The notes under the pieces: model-generated | Databases searched by the model: none | What the model was told of the DNA's origin: nothing | Seen by the model: only the letters and a program-made list of their open reading frames with translations | Assembly: GCA_027886185.1 (NCBI GenBank) | Contig: WOAB01000226.1 | Span: 3,720,001 to 3,784,000, forward strand | From: Rheum nobile | Taxonomy: Eukaryota; Streptophyta; Magnoliopsida; Caryophyllales; Polygonaceae | Direction: 5' to 3' | Length of the DNA stretch: 64,000 nt | Part shown: positions 54,891-64,000 of the stretch, piece after piece | Layout of the letters: each line of letters opens with the position of its first letter | Position numbering within the stretch: the stretch's first letter is position 1 | Made by a program: the position numbers and the translations under genes

Positions 54891-55115
54891 ATAAACCTAG
54901 GTATTCTTAGTGCATTGCGTTCAGGGAAAAAAAGGGTTCAGAGAAAAGAAAAACAGAAATACCTTTCCGCATGCACTATTTACATTATTTACGAAATTGT
55001 CACTTTAAATAAACCGGATTCCTTTTTTCGTTGAACCGGCCCATTTTTCTCCTTCTAATCTCAACCCTCCACTCCCATCATCTAACGACTCATGTTCATC
55101 CGCATTTTACACAGT
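54891..55115. other. Probable end of a MULE-like element
   Basis: TTCTCCTTCTAATCTCAACCC followed by ATCCGCATTTTACACAGTAAGA (about 55037-55120) is related to both ends of the 62-kb repeat (GAGATTAAAAGGAGTG and CGCATTTCGCACAGTAAGA), so it is probably the right end of the element carrying the GGTTCATA array. The left end was not found. Confidence 0.4.
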
Positions 55116-56031
55116 AAGAAAGGTCCGTACCAGATCTGAACTGCTTTATTACCATTAATTAAATAATAATGATAAAAAATAACGTATTCGTTACATCCAC
55201 ACCTTCATATCTCGAATGCTTTCCAACATTTATAAAAAAAAAATATATCTCAATGATCATTCTTATCGATCCATGTTGGAATTATATTAATATGTTTATG
55301 ATCACATAATTGTAGTAACAACTTCTAATTAACTAACTCCTAGGAATTTAATATATATATATATTAAAGCAAAAGAATTTAGAACCACCATATTAATTAT
55401 GGCCCCATAAATTCTATGTGTCAATTTATGATTAATCCACTTTTTTATTAACAATTCTATTTAATTTAAATCACAATATCTAATCACAACTAACTTCAAA
55501 GATTTAAAATTTTAAATCACAAAATCTAATTACAACTAACTTCAAATATTACATACAACTTTTTTATAAAATGTGATTTCTATAAATTACACATACAATA
55601 AGCTTATAATATATGTCAAAATAATATATGATAGATTTTCTACTATACTTATATATAAAATACATCTTATACTCATTAAATTCTCACTCGGATGTTGATT
55701 GACTTGACAATTCATTTTTAAATTTTAGAAAAGTTCCCACCCGTTATTTTTGTGCATCAAAATTTAAAATTCTATTTTTATATTTTTAGCTTTAAAATTT
55801 TAGAATATTAAGTGTTCGGTACATAATTGTAATCTTCATCACAATATCTTTCGAAAAAATATACAATTGTTGTTGAGATTATGACACCAACTATTTACAT
55901 TGACATATTTATGTTTTTAAATTTCTAAATATTATATTATCTTCATCAATCAAATCTCATCATTCATCATCGATATTAACTTTTTTTATTATTATTAAAT
56001 CGTAAATCATTTACCCAAATCCATTATAATA
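55116..56031. other. AT-rich intergenic DNA with a Helitron-like motif
   Basis: No gene. ATATATATATTAAAGCAAAAGA at about 55356 resembles the inside of a Helitron 5' end, but the leading A|TC is not clear. Confidence 0.3.
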
Positions 56032-56265
56032 TCTATCTATCTATATATATATATTAAAGCTCACACTTTTTGAGTCATGAGAGTGTTTTTAGGTCCAAGT
56101 TGTTAAGGTATTTTTTTTTTTCATTTTTAGTTTATTATTATATTAATAATTTAACAAAATATACATCATAATTCTTAACCAATTAAGTCTCAACATATAG
56201 AAATTGTGGATTTGAATTATGATTTCTAACCGACAAATCATAATAACATTTTTGTAGAATTTATA

Positions 56266-56734
56266 GTGGGCATTGATTCCCATTCTCGGTTATCGTCCTC
56301 TGTCTGCTCGCTCGTAGACAACTACTGGGTGGCTGCTGTTGTGGGTGGGCCGCCTGCTTCTGCGCGACCACAATGTTCAGAGGCCGAACCTCCTAATTCT
56401 TGGCTCAAGGTTAACTGTGATGCGGTTTCTAAAGGTAACCCGGGCATCGCAGGTGGTGGTGGTGGTGGTGGTGGCCGAGCTCTGGGCAGTTTTTCATGGC
56501 ATTCGAATGGCTGCCATTTTAAATTCTCGATCGAAACTGATTCGTTGGCGGCTGTTAACTAATTAACTTGATTCAGGACCAAGCTCTTCTCACTCAATTG
56601 GGAGTTCACCCTCAACCACGTCTATCGCTCGGCTGATTACTTGGCCAATCTTGCCTTAGTTTCTACTTCTGATTTTCATGCGCCTTTGATTTTTTCTGAT
56701 GTCTCTTCTGCTGTACCTCCATTGGCTGGAGCAT
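56266..56734 (+). pseudogene. Captured RNase H-like fragment (RVT_3 type)
   Basis: PPNSWLKVNCDAVSKGNPGI matches the start of the RNase H domain found in plant LINE-derived 'putative ribonuclease H' proteins. The middle is read in two frames: AELWAVFHGIRMA in one, FKFSIETDSLAAVN in the other. After a TAA at about 56560 the end of the domain follows as FTLNHVYRSADYLANLALVS (about 56600-56660), ending ...PPLAGA with TGA at about 56734. A (GGT)n expansion (about 56453-56475) probably caused the shift. GC content is higher than the surrounding AT-rich DNA, as expected for sequence picked up by a Helitron. Confidence 0.75.
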
Positions 56735-56739
56735 GATCA

Positions 56740-58800
56740 TTCATCATTGAGCCTTAATTAATTTCGACCCAAAAAAACTATGAATTTATACTCAAACTTA
56801 CATATATCTTAACATCTAATCCACCAATTATTTTACTAGAAAAGTTCATATATACAAATTACTATACATGTCATTAATTTTTTATATTAAATAGGTGATT
56901 CATTTATAGATAAAGATCGTCTTAGGTGTTATATTATTTCTTCTTCAATCGATCTATTCTGCCATCAACTACATTCTTTAACATTTCCCATTCATTTACA
57001 ATATATATTTTAATATATGAGTATAGGAGAAAAGAGTTCTAAATATAAGAATTTCATTTATTAGATGGTCTTTCAAATCTCATATTTGATTTGCATTTCT
57101 CATTGTTTTATAATGAAATTTTACTATAGTTTCAAAGCACTCTTGAGTTCAGATTGTTAACATACTATATGTAGAAAACTTATGTACATTAAGCTATCAA
57201 CTTAGTAAATCATGACACTATTTAATTCTCATTGGTTTTCAAATTCTTATCACACCATTAAATTAGATATATTGAACTAAACTCATTTAAGAATATATAT
57301 ATATGTATTGAAGTTTTTCCTTTTGAGCCACCAGAACAATTCTAAGCCTAAGTTTTTATTTTTTTAGTTTTCTTATTCTATTATTATATCAATAGTTAAA
57401 TCAATTTTAAAATAAATAAATCTTAACAATATTTTTTGAGCAAAAATCTTAACAGTATTTGATTCTTCGATCATGTGAAAATATATTTTTAAAACGTTTT
57501 ATATTATTTGTTTTGGTACTTACAATTACTTCAACCATATTTTAGATTTTCAAAACTAAAAAAATGTTTTTTTTTTACATTTAGTTAACAAACTAGATAT
57601 ATCAAAGTACGTAATATGAATATATATCCGTATGAAAACCATTCTAAATGAAATAAATATTGAATATATTGACTTTATTCAATAATAATCACATGATAAC
57701 TTTACATAAAATTCCATGAACTAACCAAAGATAATATTCTGCATATTTTAAAAATTACTATTATCAATATTTTGATTCTTAACCTTATTCAAACTGGTGC
57801 AGAGTACGAAAACTCAAATTAGATATTTTGTGACCAATTTAGATACTTACATATTTATTTAATTAATTTTAATATAATGTGTTTTCAAACATATTTTCTT
57901 TTAATACACATAGTATTGTTGAACCTACAATCCTACAACCATGTATCTAAAAGTTATTTTATTAAAACAAAAAACCTATAAATTTGTTTTCTGAAAATTT
58001 TGCATAATAGCCACATGGTTTTATGAATTTTGTGTGATACACAACATCTTCGGCAATTTCACGTGATAATCATGAATATTTTTAAATCCCGCTTGATAAT
58101 CATGGAGCATTATGAAGAACAACATTTATTTGCAAATATTGTTGAATCTACGATCCTACAATCACGAAGCATTAGAAAATGTCATACATGCATCATCATG
58201 ATCATTCCCATTTAAATTTAGATTTGGGCATTTATAAGTTTAAGAATTTTAATATATGGATGAAAAGGTGCATAATATGTATAATCAATCACTTACAACT
58301 ATTTAACCTAATTTTATACGTAACGATACTTTAATATAAATTAGTGTTATTTTTTCAAAAAAATATGAAAAATTGTTGTGCAAATATTTTTATAAAAAAC
58401 ACTAAAAAGTTGTTTTCATATGTGTTATTTTATCTATACTTCTAATTATTAATTTATTTTATTTGACTAATCTCTATCATATATTTATTATGCTTATCAC
58501 ATATAATAGTGTTTTCAATTTTATAAATAATTATTAGATACATTTTCAAGTTTAATATATTCGCATCAAGCACATGACTCTTCTTTTACGGTACACACAT
58601 CTTCACCATTGTATAAACTTTCAAACTTATTAGGTTACGATATTATTCACGATAAGTGTGCTTTTCTTTTTCATACAAATATACAATAACTTTTTTGATG
58701 GAGTAAATGTAATGTTCTAACAATATAAAACTTAAATTAATTAAACGTAACTACACATCTTGTGAGATATTTTAAAATTTATATTTCTCACCGTACCCAT
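56740..58800. other. AT-rich non-coding body of the Helitron candidate
   Basis: No gene is supported; only short chance ORFs. It contains the second Helitron-like 5' motif near 57295. Confidence 0.4.
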
Positions 58801-58815
58801 GCGTAATACACTAGT

Positions 58816-59342
58816 TGATTGATTAAACTTGCAATGTACACAATCATCTCAGAAGTTGTTGAGAAACTGTCCCCACTAACCACAACAATAGGAATAGTGA
58901 ATGAGGACAAGTATATGTTTATGTGTATAATACATGAGCGACCTAAAAAGACAATTATAAGCACATAAATGGAGTATATATATACAGTTTTCGATCAAGT
59001 CGTTCAATTGATCTGTCGAAAACATCATATTTTTCTGTCAATTGGCAACTGGGAGGTTTGCTAGTTAGCACGTTGCACGGTTCCTTGTCGACATTCCCGC
59101 CACTTCAATTTCATGTATATGAGATTTGGATTTTTACTCAAGTTGGTGATGAGAATAATGCTTTGTAGTCAAATTTCTGTGAAAAACAGCTTCATATGTT
59201 GTGGTTTACTGCTTTGGTTTTCTCTACACTTTACCTATATCAGAAAATCCTTGGCCCAAACCCAGTACATATCCAAGCCCAAAGACAAAGACAAATACAA
59301 ATGCTTGGCCCAATATTTACATTTTACAAAACATATATCAAA
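58816..59342. other. Intergenic DNA upstream of the tRNA
   Basis: No protein gene is supported. The 79-codon frame at 59113 runs into the tRNA and has no family resemblance. Confidence 0.4.
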
Positions 59343-59414
59343 GCGTTTGTAGTCCAACGGTTAGGATAATTGCCTTCCAAGCAATAGACCCGGGTTCGAC
59401 TCCCGGCAGACGCA
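59343..59414 (+). tRNA. tRNA-Gly (TCC)
   Basis: A 72-nt cloverleaf with acceptor stem GCGTTTG/CAGACGC (one T-G wobble), D-arm TAGTCCAACGGTTAGGATA, anticodon loop CTTCCAA within TTGC/GCAA, and T-arm CCGGG TTCGACT CCCGG. The A box and the B box (GGTTCGACTCC) are intact. CAA lies just upstream and a T-rich stretch (AATTTTT) just downstream, the usual plant pol III start and stop context. No intron. It reads glycine GGA codons (and possibly GGG by wobble). Confidence 0.95.
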
Positions 59415-59929
59415 CAAAATTTTTCATTTTTTTTTTAATTTTATAAGACATGCAGTATGTAAAATAAATTAAGAATAGATTAAAATCGTATACAAGATAT
59501 ATAAAATGGATTTTTTTTTGCAATTGTATAGGGTTGATAGAACTAATTATAACAAAAAACTGTTATCTCTTTGATTAATTTCAATCTGTACACAAAATAA
59601 ATAAAGTGAGATTTAACTAGCAATCTTCTTCGTCACTCTTAACAAATGTTCAATTTGTGAGTCCACTTGGAAACGCCTAGATACTATTCGCAAGATTTTT
59701 GTGTGATAAAGGTCCAAATAAGAAAAAGATTACATTTAATTACCACTAATTTAGAATTACAGAAGGAGGCAAAAGTTGTTCCGCAAGAACGATAAATAAA
59801 TATTAGTTAATTTAAATACGACAATTTTAGGTTTTATAAAGACTATGATTTTGTATGACCAAATCATTATAAAATTTGTATTATTTATAAATATTTATTT
59901 TATGCTTTTCATATTTTTTTCATATTACA
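59415..59929. other. AT-rich intergenic DNA
   Basis: Nothing recognised. Confidence 0.4.
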
Positions 59930-59931
59930 TA

Positions 59932-60323
59932 TTTGGAGTTAATTGTAAGGAATTCAAGCCTATTTAATAAGTTGATGAACAACTTTTCTTATTGTTAGTT
60001 GGTTTTAGAATGAAACTCTCTTGGACTTATTTGATGAGCTTATGTGATGGGGTTGGGGGTTGGGCTCGTACAGATATCTTCCCACAACAAGTAGTATTAG
60101 AGTCGATGGTTCGACTTGGGCCCAGACATGCGTTTGTGGGGATTTACAAATGTGGGGGAAATTGTTGGGAGTTGATTTTGAATCCCATATCGGAAGAAAT
60201 TCAAACCTAATATATAAGTAGATATGGTACATCACATATTGCAAATTGGTTTAAGGGTGGAATCATGTTGGGCTTATGTGTTGGGTTTGTCGGTTCGGCC
60301 TGTACGGATATCTCCCTGCAACA
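59932..60323 (+). mobile_element. TRIM (terminal-repeat retrotransposon in miniature)
   Basis: Two short LTRs of about 160 bp: left about 59932-60089 ending ATATCTTCCCACAACA, right 60163-60323 starting TGTTGGGAGTTGATTTTGAA and ending ATATCTCCCTGCAACA. The left LTR is diverged at its start. A primer-site-like AGTAGTATTAGAGTCG (60090; compare TGGTATTAGAGCC) follows the left LTR, and a purine tract TGTGGGGGAAAT (60151) precedes the right one. The internal region is only about 73 bp, with no coding. A clear TSD was not found. Confidence 0.72.
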
Positions 60324-60359
60324 TAACTCCAATTTAAAAACTACTTTTTCACAAAAAAA

Positions 60360-60890
60360 TAGGGTTATTCATCGGTCCACAACCAAACCGAACCAACTGA
60401 AAATCAAATTTCGGAATATAGTGGACCCAAAACTGAACTGAACTGAACATACTTGGATTGGTTCAGGTTCAGTTCATTTTTTGTTGGTTCGGTTATAAAC
60501 TGAATAACTGAACATTTTGAGATTAGGTCAATTTAGGTTACCGAAACCGGTCTTAGTGAACCGAACCGAATTAAACGGAACCGATTTGGGCCAAATTGAC
60601 CTAATTAAATTGGGTCGATTTGAACCAAACTATCTCTTAGATATACGAATATGAAGGTCAACTAGACCGAACCGAATAAGGGTTAACTAGTTTATCAAGA
60701 AATCTAAGATTTTTTTCCTTCTTAAAAATTATTGGTTTTGTCTGAACCAAATCGAACCAATCAAAGGCAAATTGTGTTTCTTGACAACAAATACCGAACC
60801 GAACCGAACCGAATATAATCGGTTCAGTTTCAATCTGATCGGTTCGGTTTGGTCCAAAACCGAAAATCCGACAAACCATACAAAAAATAC
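60360..60890. mobile_element. hAT-type MITE fragments with CCGAACCGAA repeats
   Basis: TAGGGTTATTCATCGGTCC at 60360 resembles the end of the element at 50637. ACCGAACCGAACCG blocks occur at about 60555 and 60795. The order suggests two nested or rearranged copies; the right terminus was not identified. Confidence 0.5.
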
Positions 60891-61110
60891 TTTATAAGTA
60901 GACTAAATCTTTATATAGACATTTATCAAACAAATCCTAATTTATATTTTCTAAAATAATTATTATATAAATATAATTAATATTCCCCAGTTTCCACATT
61001 GTTTGCTTTTACATGTGCTTCTACCAAAAAAATATGCTTCAGCAGTCCACGATTCTCTTTCAATTCGGTCAACTCATCTTCAAAGGCAAATTGTGTTTCT
61101 TGACAACAAC
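60763..61110. repeat. 28-bp direct repeat around a 290-bp segment
   Basis: CAAAGGCAAATTGTGTTTCT plus eight more bases occurs at about 60763 and again at about 61081, identical at all 28 positions. It could mark a duplication or a rearranged insertion. Confidence 0.75.
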
Positions 61111-62040
61111 CCTAAGAATTGTCCGTGTCTGCTCGCTCTGTATTTCTTTTTCCTTTTTATGTTTACTAAAATAAAAAGGCAGAGATAAGAACAAATATTA
61201 ATTCTGAATATATAGGTTATTTCCAGGCAACTAGATGTTCTCAATTAAATTTCCAAATTGAATCATAGAATTTAGGTATTGAAAACGAAGTACACATAAA
61301 GTGTTTGATTATATATAATAAAAATATATTCCTCTTTTCATATTTACTCCAATGGTTAATTTATATTATGTTTTGTAATGATTCTTAAAGAAACATCAGA
61401 AGAACCGTAGATGTAAAAATCAATCACACAGTACTTTTTACGAAATGCAAAAGCAGCGGGAGCAGAATATTCGACATAATGCAAAAATAAAAACAAGTCT
61501 AAATTGAATGAATTTTCTGAGTGTTTGAAAAATATATGCTTGATAGATGAATGATGCAACAACAACTGGATAATGAATAAAGCTTAGATTAGATGAGGAG
61601 TGGATTCTGATACAACTAAAACCTACAATTTCCGGCTTTTTATTCTTTATTCTCAGTATATCTTTGCTTTCCCTGTATATATATCAGAATATATTATTCT
61701 CTGTTACGTTAATATGTTGGGCGGTCCTTTTTTCTTGAAAAAATATTAGTGAATTTGTTACGGTGGTATAAAATTTGGTTTACTATAGAGGAACGCTCGG
61801 TAAAATAAGAGTTGTGATAAAATGGAGGTATGAATCTGAGGTGTTGGATGAATGATGATGGATTGATGGATGATTGGGCCTTAAATAGATATGATATGGG
61901 TGTAATCACCAATTCTACTCTAATAAGGCAATTAATGAATTTATTTAATTAAGAAAATATAATTAGAGAGGTTGTTAGATGAGAGAGAAAACACAATATA
62001 TATCTACATATAGAGGGAGTTTCACATACATTTGGTCATT
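61111..62040. other. AT-rich intergenic DNA
   Basis: No supported gene; ORFs here are short and have no family features. Confidence 0.4.
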
Positions 62041-62045
62041 ATTGT

Positions 62046-62602
62046 ACAACATGCGAAATATTATGGGCCATTGGATCAAGGAGATGGAGGGATGAGATTA
62101 AAAGGAGTGAAAAAGAGTGAATAGTGACGCGGTGACATAACCGTAAATACGGCAACCTTTTTTTTTCCGACCAACAACTTTTTCTTTTTTTTTATATAAT
62201 TTTCATCTCTGATCGTTTTGGAATAGACAATTATTGACGTTCACATATAAGTATTACATGTTCATTTTTCTATACATAAGGTTCACATATAACATGTTCA
62301 TGTTCAAACACATGTCTTTGCACATTTAATGCTTATTTGTGAACTTCAGTGCACAAATAAGTGAACGTTAAGAGCTTATTTGTAAACCTTCTATATAGGT
62401 TATTCCAGAATGATCAGGGAACGTTAAGAGCTTTTTTTAATTATTTTTCGTCTCTGATCGTTCTGGAATAGACAATTATTGACTGCTGATTTTTTTTTTA
62501 CCAGAATGATCAGGGGACGAAAATAAAAAAATTGTTGACCAAAAAAAAAATCAGCAGTCGAGATCGCTTCGCATTTCGCACAGTAAGAGGTTGATGTACG
62601 GA
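62046..62602. mobile_element. MULE-like non-autonomous element with foldback segments
   Basis: The left end GTACAACATGCGAAATATTA and the right end ATTTCGCACAGTAAGAGGTTGATGTAC are imperfectly inverted (GTACA...TGCGAAAT). GAGATTAAAAGGAGTG and GGTTCACATATA motifs inside link it to the 53.9-55.1 kb repeat. It contains a hairpin at 62449-62519: GTCTCTGATCGTTCTGG pairs with CCAGAATGATCAGGGGAC. A direct copy of the left arm is at 62205. Confidence 0.5.
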
Positions 62603-62610
62603 AACCCAAA

Positions 62611-62680
62611 TCTCTATATCTCTATATATATACTAAAAGAGACACATAAATCCTACGTGTCGTCACCACGTTCAATTCTC
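62611..62680 (+). mobile_element. Helitron-like 5' end
   Basis: A|TCTCTATATCTCTATATAT, then ATACTAAAAGAGACACATAA and CTACGTGTCGTCACCACG, the style of plant Helitron 5' ends. No matching 3' end is seen before the window ends. Confidence 0.4.
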
Positions 62681-64000
62681 TTATGTGTCATTACTCATCC
62701 AACCATAATCCACCATATCATCCAAAAAATTATAACAATGTTTCCAACTAAAATATATAAAAAACTTATTAAATCAAATAAAAATAATTAAAAATTCAGT
62801 CAACTTAAGTTCCTAAGAGATATTATAAAAATCAATTATTTTGATAGATTTATTAGTTAAATTTATTAGTTGATGTGATTATTTAATCTATATCTATATA
62901 TATAACAATGGATCTGGTTTAATAATGTATAAAACTTATTTTAATTATAAAAGATTAGTCTCGAAAAGATATAATAAAAAATAACACTTTTGATAGATTT
63001 ATTAGTTAAGATTTGAAATCATGAGATTAATTAATATATTTTGTAATATTACGTCTACCTAATGTTTAAATTTTACGTTCAATTTATAGCATTATATATA
63101 GATTATTAATGTTAAAAAAAATTATTACTCCATACAATATATCGTAATTATTCCAATATTATCATCAAAATTTAATGTTTTAATTTTTTTATTACTTCAT
63201 ATAATATTTTATAATTGTTCCAATTTCATCTTTAACGTTGATTGTGCCGTCTTTTTAGATAAGATCGATTGTGCCGTCTTTTATAGAAATATCTAATAAA
63301 TCAATCCTAACTTAACCTTATTTTATCTTAATCGAATTACGCATCTAACTATAAGTAATATATTTTAACTACCGATTTTATACAAATTAACAACTTTTTT
63401 CCACGTATATAAAGATTAACAAAATATATATCAAAATTTATTTATTTTTTTATCTATTTACAGAGAGTTTAATTATATATATACTTATTTCACTATAAAA
63501 TAAATTTTTTTTTGGGTTCTTGTATGCTTAATATATATTGTTTGTAATTTAATTCAAATACGATAAAAAGTTAAGATATTATATATTAACTAAATTAATA
63601 TAAGTTAACGAATATAATTTGTAATTTTTTTATTATTAATAATGTATTACTTAATATTATTTAAAAAAAATTACATAAAATATATATGAGCATTATATTT
63701 TTAATTTAATATGAAAAAACTAAAAAAAAAATAACTGTAAATACTAGAATGAAGATACATTGATAAAATGATGAAGGTTAATATGAGATCATGGATAATG
63801 TGGTAGAGAGAAACTGAAAAAGAGGTTAAAGATCCAACATTCGAATCAACTAATAGAGATGACCTTATATAATCAGAGTATGACATAATTAAAATGGTAA
63901 ATGGGTATCACTATTTCAAAATTTAAAAATTATATAAAATCTCAACCAAATTTACAGTGTGGTAATCTTCAAATGTTTAATTTTTCTTAATAACTTTTTA
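62681..64000. other. Very AT-rich DNA to the window end
   Basis: No gene, tRNA or clear repeat is supported. It may be the body of the Helitron-like element starting at 62611. Confidence 0.4.

Larger units (their letters stand above)
56032..58814 (+). mobile_element. Candidate Helitron carrying a captured gene fragment
   Basis: The 5' end is A|TCTATCTATATATATATATT (TC at 56032) and the 3' end is GCGTAATACACTAG|T (CTAG at 58811-58814), fitting insertion between A (56031) and T (58815) and the CTRR rule. The 3' subterminal hairpin is weak. A second 5'-end-like copy lies at about 57295 (ATATATATATGTATTGAAG, then related sequence), so two nested or tandem elements may share the 3' end. No Rep/helicase gene, so it is non-autonomous. 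Confidence 0.55.

Noticed and set aside
59113..59446. Small ORFs overlapping the tRNA
   Set aside because: The tRNA-Gly is clear, and the ORFs end or run through it without any protein signature.

Overview
This window is plant nuclear DNA, most likely eudicot. The evidence is an LRR receptor-like kinase gene with GT-AG introns, plant-type Ty1/copia and Ty3/gypsy retrotransposons with tRNA-iMet primer sites, a PIF/Harbinger transposon with its Myb-like partner ORF, a MULE with a FAR1-like transposase, a plant L1 LINE, Helitron-type ends, hAT-type MITEs, a TRIM and a nuclear tRNA-Gly gene. The species cannot be read from the sequence. Apart from the tRNA and one broken cellular gene, almost everything recognisable is transposon-derived.

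Layout. 1-2340: A/C-rich, G-poor DNA with a 45-bp tandem array and a GC-rich patch, possibly part of an old LTR. 2340-6690: a decayed PIF/Harbinger element (SANT/Myb-like ORF, a 122-bp tandem array, DDE transposase). 6690-7380: a Helitron-like 5' end and AT-rich DNA. 7380-21400: an LRR-RLK (LRR-III type, HGN pseudokinase-like) pseudogene, split by an almost intact copia element on the + strand (9032-13951, TSD GTAAT) and a second copia on the - strand (15121-21105, TSD CAAGG) sitting inside a codon-continuous exon. 21.7-25.35 kb: remains of a MULE-like unit with two divergent genes, a GRF zinc-finger ORF (-) and a FAR1-like transposase (+). It is studded with short perfect palindromes and telomere-like repeats. 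25623-33707 and 33884-43391: two related gypsy elements in opposite orientation, each with LTRs of 2.3-2.6 kb and its own 5-bp TSD, 176 bp apart. 43.65-44.0 kb: a MITE-like repeat. About 44.6-50.0 kb: an L1-type LINE. 50.0-55.1 kb: GGCC-rich and hAT-type MITEs, a telomere-like tandem array and an array of GGTTCATA/TATGAACC motifs. 56.0-58.8 kb: a Helitron carrying a captured RNase H fragment. 59343-59414: tRNA-Gly(TCC). About 59.93-60.32 kb: a TRIM. The rest is AT-rich DNA with small inverted-repeat elements.

The insertions can be ordered. The RLK came first and was broken by the two copia elements. The gypsy pair then landed in and beside the MULE remains. Within the gypsy elements paired LTRs look only about 1 percent different by eye, against roughly 2-3 percent in the copia pairs, so the gypsies are probably younger.

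No clearly new cellular system is present. The features that look least ordinary are: (a) a 23-bp perfect palindrome shared between a copia LTR and the MULE-like unit; (b) the two-gene GRF/FAR1 unit bordered by a second palindrome family; (c) two gypsy elements sharing a non-coding block where protease should be; (d) a LINE whose ORF1 has no recognisable domain and ends in an ATGA overlap with ORF2; (e) an inverted-motif array at 53.9-54.9 kb with a related copy at 62 kb.
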